This document shows positions 1 through 6,252 of a stretch of DNA of 20,530 nucleotides, piece after piece. Location of the stretch: the NCBI GenBank assembly GCA_964580075.1, contig CAZOJL010000051.1:1-20530 (forward strand). The letters run 5' to 3'. The notes beneath the pieces are model-generated. The model was not told the DNA's origin. It ran no database searches and worked only from the letters and a program-made list of their open reading frames with translations. This stretch comes from VGWG01 sp964580075 (GTDB lineage Bacteria > Verrucomicrobiota > Kiritimatiellia > RFP12 > JAAYNR01). The position numbers and the translations under genes were made by a program. The stretch's first letter is position 1, and each line of letters begins with the position of its first letter.

Positions 1-54
1 GACGAGGACGATCATGATGGCTCATTCCTGTGACTAACCGATTACATATTCACC

Positions 55-83
55 TTGCCTTTTGTCCATCCAGCGGATAATAT
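55..83 (+). promoter_or_regulatory. Possible sigma-70 promoter of the first ATPase gene
   Basis: TTGCCT at 55-60 and TAATAT at 78-83 are separated by 17 bases in a locally AT-rich stretch, each matching four of six consensus bases. An overlapping GATAAT (76-81) is an alternative -10. Transcription would start near 90, leaving a short leader before the GGAGG ribosome site at 107-111. Prediction from motif and spacing only. Confidence 0.3.
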
Positions 84-115
84 ATGGTGCGTTTAAGGAT
101 CCGATTGGAGGAAAT

Positions 116-1489
116 ATGTACCGATTAACTTTGAACTATCTGATGGAATGGAAGAGTCGTCAGAACCGCAAGCCGTTGGTCATCCGGGGAGCCAGGCAGG
201 TCGGCAAGTCCTTTATCGTTAGGCAGTTGGCCAAGGAATCCTTCGCCAACCTAGTGGAGATCAACTTTGAGCAGATGCCTGATGTGGCCTCCTTTTTTGC
301 TTCCAAGACACCCCGGACCATCCTGCCGCTGCTGGAAGCCCGGTTCAATGTGTCGATCGAACCGGGGAAGACGCTCCTTTTTCTGGACGAGATACAAGCG
401 GCTCCAGAGGTTTTTGCCGCTCTGCGCTATTTCCATGAAGAGGCACCGGGCCTGCACGTCATAGCGGCGGGGTCGCTACTGGAATTCGTGCTTCGCGAAC
501 ATTCGTTCTCGATGCCGGTCGGCCGGATCGAATACTTGCACCTGGGACCCATGACCTTCGAAGAGTTCCTGCTGGCACTGGGGCGAGAGAAGCTCCAGCA
601 GTGGCTGGCGAGTTTCTCATTGTCCGATGCCGTTCCAGACGGCATGCATCAGGAACTGATGAGTCTGGTGCGCCGGTATTGCGTCGTAGGCGGCATGCCG
701 GAAGCCGTGGCGGCCTTCGCGCAAAACAACTCCTTCCAGGAGTGCGAACAGGTCCAGCAAAGCATCCTCTCCACCTATCGCGATGATTTCTCCAAGTACG
801 CAACCAAGGTCCAGCACCGGCGGATCGAAAAGATCTTCGGCAAGCTTCCGCAACTGGTCGGACGCAAATTCATGTTCAGCCATGTGGATCACGAAGAGCG
901 ATCCCGGGATCTCGGCGCCGCGCTGGATCTCCTCTGCCTGGCGCGTGTGGCGCACAAGGTCAGGCACAGCCACGGCAACGGCGTTCCACTGGGGGCGGAA
1001 GCCGATGACCGCACCTTCAAGGCGCTGTTTCTCGACGTCGGACTGCTTTGCCGCGCGTGCGGGGTTCGCGTGCTGGATGTCGAGAAAGCGGGCGATCCGA
1101 TGCTGGTCAACGCCGGAGCGGTCTGCGAGCAGTTGGTTGGCCAGCACCTGCTCCTGAGCGGGGCCTTTTACGAGGAACCGTCGCTGTACTGCTGGATGCG
1201 CGACAAACCGAATTCCAGCGCAGAGGTGGACTACCTGCTGGCGCACGGGCCGCACGTGATTCCGGTCGAGGTCAAAGCCGGCGCCACAGGGAGGCTCAAG
1301 TCCATGCATCTCTTTTTGTCGGAGAAGAACCGCGACTTCGGCCTACGCTTCAACAGCGACGTGCCTTCCCTGCTCGATACACGAACGCCCCCGGTTGATG
1401 GCAACACCAGACCCTTCCGCCTGCTATCCCTGCCGTTCTATCTGATCGGCCAGGCCCGCCGTCTTTGCGAGGCGGCGCTGGAGAGATAG
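116..1489 (+). CDS. AAA ATPase with DUF4143 C-terminal domain
   Basis: A P-loop ATPase of the AAA_14/DUF4143 family, 457 residues. These proteins are frequent in accessory regions of bacteria and archaea; their cellular role is poorly defined. Visible motifs are a Walker A, GARQVGKS (residues 25-32), a Walker B, LLFLDEIQ (87-94), and a C-terminal EVDYLL followed by VEVK (about 370-387), which resembles the metal-binding core of PD-(D/E)XK nucleases found at the end of this family. The open frame extends upstream to a TTG at 62, but the ATG at 116 has a GGAGG ribosome site four bases before it, so I use that start. It converges with the sigma-SUMF1 gene. Its C-terminal part (1025-1308) has a close truncated copy at 5830-6113. 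Family assignment is confident; function is not. Confidence 0.85.
   Translation: MYRLTLNYLMEWKSRQNRKPLVIRGARQVGKSFIVRQLAKESFANLVEINFEQMPDVASFFASKTPRTILPLLEARFNVSIEPGKTLLFLDEIQAAPEVFAALRYFHEEAPGLHVIAAGSLLEFVLREHSFSMPVGRIEYLHLGPMTFEEFLLALGREKLQQWLASFSLSDAVPDGMHQELMSLVRRYCVVGGMPEAVAAFAQNNSFQECEQVQQSILSTYRDDFSKYATKVQHRRIEKIFGKLPQLVGRKFMFSHVDHEERSRDLGAALDLLCLARVAHKVRHSHGNGVPLGAEADDRTFKALFLDVGLLCRACGVRVLDVEKAGDPMLVNAGAVCEQLVGQHLLLSGAFYEEPSLYCWMRDKPNSSAEVDYLLAHGPHVIPVEVKAGATGRLKSMHLFLSEKNRDFGLRFNSDVPSLLDTRTPPVDGNTRPFRLLSLPFYLIGQARRLCEAALER
1025..1308 (+). repeat. 284-bp segment duplicated at 5830-6113
   Basis: Within the first ATPase gene. Aligned by eye without gaps to 5830-6113, it differs at 14 of 284 positions (about 95% identity), and both copies are read in the same frame. 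Ten differences are silent; four change the residue (Cys/Ser, Met/Ile, Ser/Ile, His/Gln). Similarity stops abruptly on both sides. Confidence 0.9.
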
Positions 1490-1500
1490 CTGGACGAGCG

Positions 1501-1538
1501 GCGAGGCGGCACCTGCGCTACCGCGCGTGCCGCCTCGC
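1501..1538. repeat. Perfect 12-bp inverted repeat between convergent genes
   Basis: GCGAGGCGGCAC at 1501-1512 is perfectly inverted at 1527-1538 with a 14-base loop. It lies between the ends of two convergent genes, so it could stop transcription from both sides, but no T-run follows. It may equally be a dispersed intergenic palindrome. Confidence 0.6.
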
Positions 1539-1542
1539 TTCC

Positions 1543-1579
1543 CCCTCTCCCGACTGGGAGAGAGGGCTGGGGTGAGGGT
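1543..1579. repeat. REP-like palindrome (CCCTCTCCC / GGGAGAGAGGG)
   Basis: CCCTCTCCC (1543-1551), a four-base loop, then GGGAGAGAGGG (1556-1566) and CTGGGGTGAGGG up to 1578. The wording closely resembles a palindromic intergenic repeat found many times in genomes of diverse Gram-negative bacteria. Only one copy is in this window, so repetition cannot be shown here. Together with the hairpin just before it, it fills the gap between the convergent genes. Confidence 0.45.
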
Positions 1580-1591
1580 AGCCGTGCCCGT

Positions 1592-3055
1592 CTATGGCAG
1601 GGTCATGGCGGCGCGAAAGCCGTAGTTGTTGTTCCGGTAATCCGGCCTGACGTAGGAGCGATTCCCCGCACGGCAGGCGTACTCCCACTGCGACTCCGTT
1701 GGCAGGTCGAAACCCGTCAGCCCCGTCTTCCCACGCAGTTTGCCCATGAACGAATCCGCGTCTACCGCGTTCGTCGCCGGCCAGTAAAGTCTAATCGTAT
1801 TCATCGCGCGGTTGTTCGTGCTCTCCCGGATGTCGTAGTAACTCACCTGCTCCACCGGTCGCGTCGCGTAGCACGTCGCGTTGGTGAAGTAGCTCGGGTT
1901 CTTCCCCATCACCAACTCCCACTGCCACTGCGTCACTTCGAAGACGCCGATGTAGAACGCCTTTGTGAGCGTGACTGTGTGCTGGGGATCAATGTCGGAG
2001 CGCCCCTGTTCGTTGGTGGGCGCCCCCATGGTAAACGTCCCAGCCGGGATCTTGCGCAGCACCAGCTTGGTGGTTTTGCACTCGTCGGTCCACCCGCCTG
2101 ACGGCACGGCGCTGAGATAACCCACCGGATAGTTGGATGCCGACGGCCCACCGGACATGTCGATCACCAGGTAATCGCCCGTCGCCACCGTCCGCGCGCC
2201 GTTCCCGTCCGCCGCCAGTTTCGCCTCGTCCTTGCCCACCGCCTGCGCCACGGCGATGCCGACCGGCACCGCCGTTCCTGTCACGATCACGGCTGCGGCT
2301 ATTGCCGCCACCATCTTGACTTTTGCTATGAACATGGCCTTCATCGCTCCCTTCGCCAGCATTGCTGCTGTGGATGTGGCGGTCGTGGCCGTGGCCGTGG
2401 CGGTTGTCGCCACGGCAGTTTTCACGGTCGCCAGGATGGAAGGAAGGAGTGTTTCCGGTACCGCTGCCGAGGCTTCGGAGGTGAGCAGGCTGGCGAGGGC
2501 CACGCCGCTCAGCGCGATGCCGCGCTTGGCCAGGCGTTGCCGCAGGCGTTCGATGCCACGGCTGGCCCTGACAGAGAGCGTCACCTCGGAGCATCCGGCC
2601 TGTTGGGCGGCTTCCGCCTGGCCATAGCCCTGCAGATAGCGCAAAACCACGGCCTGACGCAGCACGCCGGATAGCCCTGCCAGTTCCTCATCCAGAAAAG
2701 GCATGACCTCCTCATGATCGGGGCGGCATTCCTCAGCGGCAGTCACCTCGGTCTCGTCCAGCATGGCTTCCTCCTGACGCCGGGCCCGCTTTCGCAAGGC
2801 CTCCAGGCAGACGTTCCGCGCCACTCCGTGGAGCCAGCCGGTGAGTTCACCCTTGCGGGTCAGCCGGCTGGCCTTGTTGAGCAGCACGAGGAACACGGCC
2901 TGGGTGGCGTCTTCCGCTTCCTGATGGTGCCGGAGCATGCGCAGGCAGACGCGATAGATCATCCGCTGGTGGCGCGCCGCCAACTCCGCGAAGGCGTTTG
3001 CATCGCCCGCCTCCGCATAAGCTACGATCAAATCGCTGTCTGTCCGAGTATCCAT
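1592..3055 (-). CDS. ECF sigma factor fused through a membrane segment to a truncated SUMF1 (formylglycine-generating-enzyme-like) domain
   Basis: A 487-residue fusion. Residues about 10-180 form an ECF sigma factor: region 2 around DATQAVFLVLL and region 4 with a helix-turn-helix around GYGQAEAAQQAGCSEVT. A Thr/Ala-rich low-complexity linker follows (about 210-232), then one hydrophobic segment (about 248-272), then a SUMF1/FGE-like domain from about 329 (PAGTFTMGAPTN, EVTQWQWELVMG, LPTESQWEYACRAG). Planctomycete and verrucomicrobial ECF factors often carry such C-terminal membrane extensions. Full-length SUMF1 domains continue about 100 residues past WEYACRAG, through GNVWEW and RGGSW, before ending near YGFR. 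Here CRAG is followed directly by the terminal NRSYVRP...GFRAAMTLP, so the catalytic core is missing in frame. A GTG at 3091 would add 12 residues. I prefer the ATG at 3055, the usual family start, although neither has a good ribosome site. Confidence 0.75.
   Translation of the reverse strand: MDTRTDSDLIVAYAEAGDANAFAELAARHQRMIYRVCLRMLRHHQEAEDATQAVFLVLLNKASRLTRKGELTGWLHGVARNVCLEALRKRARRQEEAMLDETEVTAAEECRPDHEEVMPFLDEELAGLSGVLRQAVVLRYLQGYGQAEAAQQAGCSEVTLSVRASRGIERLRQRLAKRGIALSGVALASLLTSEASAAVPETLLPSILATVKTAVATTATATATTATSTAAMLAKGAMKAMFIAKVKMVAAIAAAVIVTGTAVPVGIAVAQAVGKDEAKLAADGNGARTVATGDYLVIDMSGGPSASNYPVGYLSAVPSGGWTDECKTTKLVLRKIPAGTFTMGAPTNEQGRSDIDPQHTVTLTKAFYIGVFEVTQWQWELVMGKNPSYFTNATCYATRPVEQVSYYDIRESTNNRAMNTIRLYWPATNAVDADSFMGKLRGKTGLTGFDLPTESQWEYACRAGNRSYVRPDYRNNNYGFRAAMTLP
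2364..2420 (-). repeat. Low-complexity GTGGC-rich tract encoding the Thr/Ala linker
   Basis: On the plus strand this reads as repeated GTGGC/GTGGCCGTGGC units. It encodes an alternating Ala/Thr/Val linker between the sigma and membrane parts of the fusion. Such tracts are prone to length change by slippage; a six-base unit would keep the frame. Confidence 0.5.
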
Positions 3056-3140
3056 GTGACACCGTTGTACCAGAAACGTTCGTCCTTCCACAAGGTACTG
3101 ATGATTTTCCGCATTTTCCTACATGGATTCTGAAAAACAG

Positions 3141-3169
3141 TTGACATATTATAGTATGTCATATACGAT
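3141..3169 (+). promoter_or_regulatory. Promoter of the XRE/nucleotidyltransferase operon with embedded operator palindrome
   Basis: A perfect -35 (TTGACA, 3141-3146) and TACGAT (3164-3169, four of six) lie 17 bases apart. Between them is a 7-bp perfect inverted repeat, TGACATA / TATGTCA (3142-3148 and 3155-3161) with a six-base spacer, overlapping the -35 and ending just before the -10. A dimeric helix-turn-helix repressor bound here would block RNA polymerase; the first gene downstream encodes such a protein, so autorepression is the natural reading. The predicted start of transcription, about seven bases after the -10, coincides with the ATG at 3177, so the mRNA may be leaderless. Confidence 0.65.
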
Positions 3170-3176
3170 CTTCGCC

Positions 3177-3740
3177 ATGAACGCCTTGGCAGAGGTCAGA
3201 AAGCAAAGGGATATCTCGCAGCGCGCATTGGCAAAGCGCGCGGCTGTGTCGTTCCGCGGATTACAACTCCTTGAAAAAGGGGGACACAACTGGGAAGTCA
3301 TGACCGTTGCGCGTGTCGCCGAGGCGCTCCATCTGCCCGGGCAGGGGGTGGATCTGGTGGTGGATCGCTTTCTGCGCATGCGCCCTGATTCGATCCCCGA
3401 AATCTCGATTCGCATGCTTTTGGACGGCTTCGACTCGTGGAAGACGCATCTTTTCGATTTCGTGGACGCCTTCCGGGCGACAGTCAGGAACGAGTTACTG
3501 GAGCCGCCGGCGTACGGATTGGACGCCCGACTGCAAGCGCTCTGCGCATCCACGGCCGAGGCGCTTTGCGCAGAAAAGGCTCAGAACGCGCCCGCGTGGT
3601 GCGCCGGTGTGCCGTCACTGCCCAGCCCGTGGTTTGTATCCGGAATCGAGAATCTCAAGGCCATGTCACTGGTGGAGTCGCCGGTATGGTTCCGGTCGCG
3701 GAATATCTTTGTGTTGGGTAACTTTCTAAGCAGGGCCTGA
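3177..3740 (+). CDS. XRE-family helix-turn-helix regulator, likely antitoxin or autorepressor
   Basis: A 187-residue protein with an N-terminal XRE/Cro-type helix-turn-helix (residues about 3-55: ALAEVRKQRDISQRALAKRA, then SFRGLQLLEKG) and a C-terminal domain of about 120 residues ending in WFRSRNIFVLGNFLSRA. The frame stays open upstream to 3123, but that stretch contains the promoter (TTGACA at 3141), so the ATG at 3177 is the likely start; no ribosome site precedes it, consistent with a leaderless message. The nucleotidyltransferase gene begins two bases after its stop, so the two are surely co-transcribed. XRE regulators of this layout placed directly before a small nucleotidyltransferase are typical of toxin-antitoxin-like pairs. 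DNA binding is confident; the antitoxin role is inferred. Confidence 0.75.
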   Translation: MNALAEVRKQRDISQRALAKRAAVSFRGLQLLEKGGHNWEVMTVARVAEALHLPGQGVDLVVDRFLRMRPDSIPEISIRMLLDGFDSWKTHLFDFVDAFRATVRNELLEPPAYGLDARLQALCASTAEALCAEKAQNAPAWCAGVPSLPSPWFVSGIENLKAMSLVESPVWFRSRNIFVLGNFLSRA

Positions 3741-3742
3741 CC

Positions 3743-4255
3743 ATGTTGGACGCCAAAACCATCCTGAAGCTGTTCGAAGCGTTGAACGCCGAGTTGGCCG
3801 CGCATGGGGTCATAGGAGAGATCGGCATTTGCGGCGGCGCGGTCATGTGCCTGGTATTTCAGGCACGTGAGTCGACAAAGGATGTGGACGCGATCTTCCA
3901 CCCCACCCGCGAAATCCGGGAGGCCAGCCGGACGGTGGCTACCCGGCTGGGCCTGGCAGAAGACTGGCTCAACGATGCAACCAAGTGCTACTTTCTCAAA
4001 TCCCCACCGGTTCACGAGGTCATGGAACTCTCCCATCTCCGCGTCTGGGCGCCGCAAGCCGAATACATGCTGGCGATGAAATGCGTCTCGGCCCGATTCG
4101 ACTCCCATGATCTGGACGACGCGAAATTCCTGCTCCGGCACCTCGAAATCAAGGCCCCAGACCAAGCCTTCCGCATCATCGAACAGTACTATCCTCGCCA
4201 CATCATCCCGCCCAAGACGCAATTCCTGCTTGAAGAACTACTCAGCAGATCCTGA
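3743..4255 (+). CDS. Small nucleotidyltransferase-fold protein (DUF6036-like), candidate toxin
   Basis: A 170-residue protein with hallmarks of the minimal DNA polymerase-beta nucleotidyltransferase fold: a GG pair at residues 31-32 (GICGGAVM) followed by a D-x-D metal site, TKDVDAIF (Asp47 and Asp49). It resembles the DUF6036 group of uncharacterised nucleotidyltransferases. The start lies two bases after the stop of the XRE gene and the stop is at 4253-4255. In related systems such as MNT/HEPN and AbiEii, nucleotidyltransferases act as toxins or antitoxins by adding nucleotides to tRNA or to a partner protein; which, if any, applies here cannot be told from sequence. Weak similarity outside the two motifs leaves the exact family open. 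Confidence 0.65.
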   Translation: MLDAKTILKLFEALNAELAAHGVIGEIGICGGAVMCLVFQARESTKDVDAIFHPTREIREASRTVATRLGLAEDWLNDATKCYFLKSPPVHEVMELSHLRVWAPQAEYMLAMKCVSARFDSHDLDDAKFLLRHLEIKAPDQAFRIIEQYYPRHIIPPKTQFLLEELLSRS

Positions 4256-4256
4256 T

Positions 4257-4297
4257 GCTCACTTCATCCCCCGCGCCTCGGCGTCCTTCAACGCCTG
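4257..4297. repeat. Short diverged repeat shared with 5779-5820
   Basis: Aligned by eye, 34 of 42 positions match 5779-5820 with one gap; both copies contain CGGCGTCCTT and GCTCACTTC. On the minus strand both read QALKDA, so they may be the same 3' gene end. The rest of the 224-bp gap (4256-4479) shows no convincing complete gene. Confidence 0.4.
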
Positions 4298-4350
4298 CGC
4301 AACCACCGAGTCGCCTTCGAAACCTTCCTTCAAAAACAAACTCCAACAAA
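4259..4350 (-). pseudogene. Possible C-terminal gene remnant
   Basis: The minus strand reads a protein-like tail, SLFLKEGFEGDSVVAQALKD followed by AEARGMK and a stop at 4259-4261, with no start or body upstream; the sequence before it is AT-rich promoter DNA. I do not recognise the parent gene. A related QALKDA tail lies at 5779-5820. It may be a chance reading. Confidence 0.25.
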
Positions 4351-4412
4351 CTCCGAGACAAGGCCGAATCCCTTGCACAAAAGCGCACGAATGGTTTGTT
4401 TTGAAATTGTAC

Positions 4413-4464
4413 TTGAAAAAACACCGCCGTTCTTATATTATGTTGTTTCCGAGTAAGTTATAAT
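4413..4464 (+). promoter_or_regulatory. AT-rich promoter region of the second ATPase
   Basis: TTGAAA (4413-4418) and TATTAT (4436-4441) lie exactly 17 bases apart, each one mismatch or so from consensus. A perfect TATAAT follows at 4459-4464 but lacks a good -35. The whole stretch 4370-4465 is markedly AT-rich compared with the coding sequence around it. No strong ribosome site precedes the ATG at 4480. Confidence 0.5.
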
Positions 4465-4479
4465 GAGGGCTATCTACCG

Positions 4480-5637
4480 ATGATTCCGAGAAGAATGGAA
4501 AAATCATTGCGGGCAGCTGCCGCACTCTACCCGGTGGTCACGCTGACCGGCCCCCGCCAGTCCGGCAAGACCACACTGGCCAAAGCCATCTTCCCCGATT
4601 ACGCCTATGCCAATCTGGAAGATCCGGAACTCCGTGCCATGGCCCAGGGTGACCCCAAGGAGTTTATGCGGCGTTTTCCAGAGCCGGTGATTGTGGACGA
4701 GATTCAGCGCGTCCCTGACTTGCTGAGCACCATTCAGGTCTTGGTTGACGAACATCCGGACCGAAAAGGACGATATGTTCTGACAGGTTCGCAGCAACTG
4801 AACCTTCGGGCCTCCATCGCGCAATCGCTGGCCGGCCGGACTGCCGTGCTGAAACTGCTACCGCTGTCCATCGGCGAACTCACGGACGCCGGTTTCCGGC
4901 TGGACCGCGATGTCTATCTGCACAACGGTTTCCTGCCGCGTCGCTATCAGGAAGATATTCCGTCCGATTCGCTTTACCGAAACTACTTCGAGACCTATGT
5001 CGAACGGGATGTGCGACAACTGATCCACGTCCGCAATCTGCACACCTTCGAATTGTTCATCAAACTGCTGGCCGGCCGGATCGGTCAGGTCGTTAATCTC
5101 CATGCGTTGGGCGGCGAAGTCGGCGTGAGCAGCACCACGCTCAACGAGTGGCTCGCGGTACTGGAAGCTTCGTTTGTGGTCTTTCGACTGCCGCCCTACT
5201 ACGAAAATTTTGGGAAGCGCTTCATTAAATCGCCTAAGCTATACTTCACGGAACCGGGCTTGGCGGCCTACCTGCTGGAGATTCGGACCCCGGAGCAAGT
5301 AGCGCGTGATCCGCTGATGGGAAATCTGTTCGAGAACATGGTGGTGATCGAGGCCTTGAAAGCCCGCTACAACGCCGGACGGGATGCGGATCTTTACTTC
5401 TTCCGCGACCAACGCGGCTTCGAGATAGACCTGATCCAATCCGAGCATCGCGAGCTGACCCCCATCGAGATCAAGGCCTCACGCACGTTCAACCCGGAGT
5501 TCGTCAAACGGCTCAAGGCCTTCGAGGCGCTCGATCCGCGCATCAAGCCGGGCGCGGTTGTCTATGCCGGGGAGGCCGAGCAGCAGTTTCAGGGTTGCCG
5601 GCTGCTCCCCTTTACGCAGACGGAATCCTTGTTCTGA
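4480..5637 (+). CDS. AAA ATPase with DUF4143 domain (second, different subfamily)
   Basis: A complete 385-residue P-loop ATPase of the AAA_14 plus DUF4143 type. Walker A is GPRQSGKT (residues 24-31), Walker B is VIVDEIQ (70-76), and a sensor-like TGSQQLNL follows. The DUF4143 part includes RNYFETYVERDVRQL, a winged-helix-like stretch around GEVGVSSTTLNEWL, and SPKLYFTEPGLAAYLL. The C-terminus contains EIDLI and IEIKAS, the degenerate nuclease-like core common in the family. Length is typical, so it is intact. It is not a close copy of the ATPase at 116-1489; the two share only family-level motifs. It follows the XRE/nucleotidyltransferase pair after a 224-bp gap and has its own promoter. Its cellular function is unknown, although such ATPases cluster in variable genomic regions. 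Confidence 0.85.
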   Translation: MIPRRMEKSLRAAAALYPVVTLTGPRQSGKTTLAKAIFPDYAYANLEDPELRAMAQGDPKEFMRRFPEPVIVDEIQRVPDLLSTIQVLVDEHPDRKGRYVLTGSQQLNLRASIAQSLAGRTAVLKLLPLSIGELTDAGFRLDRDVYLHNGFLPRRYQEDIPSDSLYRNYFETYVERDVRQLIHVRNLHTFELFIKLLAGRIGQVVNLHALGGEVGVSSTTLNEWLAVLEASFVVFRLPPYYENFGKRFIKSPKLYFTEPGLAAYLLEIRTPEQVARDPLMGNLFENMVVIEALKARYNAGRDADLYFFRDQRGFEIDLIQSEHRELTPIEIKASRTFNPEFVKRLKAFEALDPRIKPGAVVYAGEAEQQFQGCRLLPFTQTESLF

Positions 5638-5644
5638 GCGACAG

Positions 5645-5758
5645 GGAATCACGACCCATCGCTACCTGATCAGCCCCACCGGAACCGATGACTTCGCGGA
5701 CAAAGCCACCGGCATCCGGGTCATCCCAGCCGCCCGCTTCCTGACCGCGTTTGTGTGA
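5645..5758 (+). pseudogene. C-terminal fragment of an ATPase-like gene
   Basis: Directly after the second ATPase, a 37-codon open stretch reads RYLISPTGTDDFADKATGIR then VIPAARFLTAFV and stops at 5758. It looks like a genuine protein tail: the layout '...GIRVIP..RFL' resembles the last residues of some DUF4143 ATPases, which often end with 'GIRVLPWREFL'-like wording. No start codon with a ribosome site and no body precede it. It is probably the end of a third ATPase whose front is lost. Assignment is by pattern only. Confidence 0.35.
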
Positions 5759-5778
5759 GGCGTCGACATTTCCGAAAC

Positions 5779-5820
5779 GCTCACTTCTGCGCCCGCGCCG
5801 ACGGCGTCCTTGAGTGCCTG
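5779..5820. repeat. Second copy of the short diverged repeat at 4257-4297
   Basis: It sits between two gene fragments and ends nine bases before the duplicated ATPase segment begins at 5830. See the entry at 4257-4297 for the alignment. Confidence 0.4.
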
Positions 5821-5829
5821 TTCAAGCCA

Positions 5830-6174
5830 CTGTTTCTCGATGTCGGACTGCTTTCCCGCGCGTGTGGGGTTCGCGTGCTGGATGTCGAGAAAGCCGGAGA
5901 TCCGATTCTGGTCAACGCCGGAGCTGTCTGTGAGCAGTTGGTTGGCCAGCACCTGTTGCTGAGCGGGGCCTTTTACGAGGAACCGTCGCTGTACTGCTGG
6001 ATGCGCGACAAGCCGAATTCCATCGCAGAGGTGGACTACCTGCTGGCGCAGGGGCCGCACGTGATTCCGGTCGAAGTCAAAGCCGGCGCCACAGGGAGGC
6101 TCAAGTCCATGCAGGGTCAGGGAGAGAGAAGCGAAAGCGATTGGGTGTCTGCACAACGGGGTACTTGCTTTTAG
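5830..6174 (+). pseudogene. Truncated copy of the C-terminal part of the ATPase at 116-1489
   Basis: Positions 5830-6113 match 1025-1308 at 270 of 284 bases, in frame, encoding the stretch from LFLDVGLL to RLKSM that includes the EVDYLL and VEVK nuclease-like motifs. The ATPase half (Walker A and B) is absent and the reading runs into unrelated sequence on both sides, ending in a spurious tail at a TAG (6172-6174). Of the 14 differences from the intact gene, ten are silent, so most divergence accumulated while the sequence was still a working protein. It is therefore the remnant of a real paralogue rather than a recent accidental copy. With the fragments just upstream it fills the 615-bp gap between the second ATPase and rpoN. 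Confidence 0.85.
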
Positions 6175-6252
6175 CATTTTTCACGCCAAGCATCCATCCT
6201 TTTGCTTGCATCGGTGCGGAATATCAAATACCATGGGGGCACTCATTATGAA

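Noticed and set aside
1..25. Possible 5' end of a leftward gene (ATG on the minus strand at 15-13 reading MIVLV)
   Set aside because: Only five codons are visible and an AGGA about ten bases upstream is the sole support, so it cannot be distinguished from chance.
617..1309. A 230-residue open frame on the minus strand, with a similar 171-residue frame at 5662-6177
   Set aside because: They are antisense to the ATPase gene and its duplicated fragment. The match between them follows from the DNA duplication, and ten silent versus four replacement changes fit the plus-strand reading.
4107..4463. A 118-residue plus-strand frame bridging the nucleotidyltransferase and the following gap
   Set aside because: Its first half is an out-of-frame reading of the nucleotidyltransferase gene and its second half is AT-rich promoter DNA.
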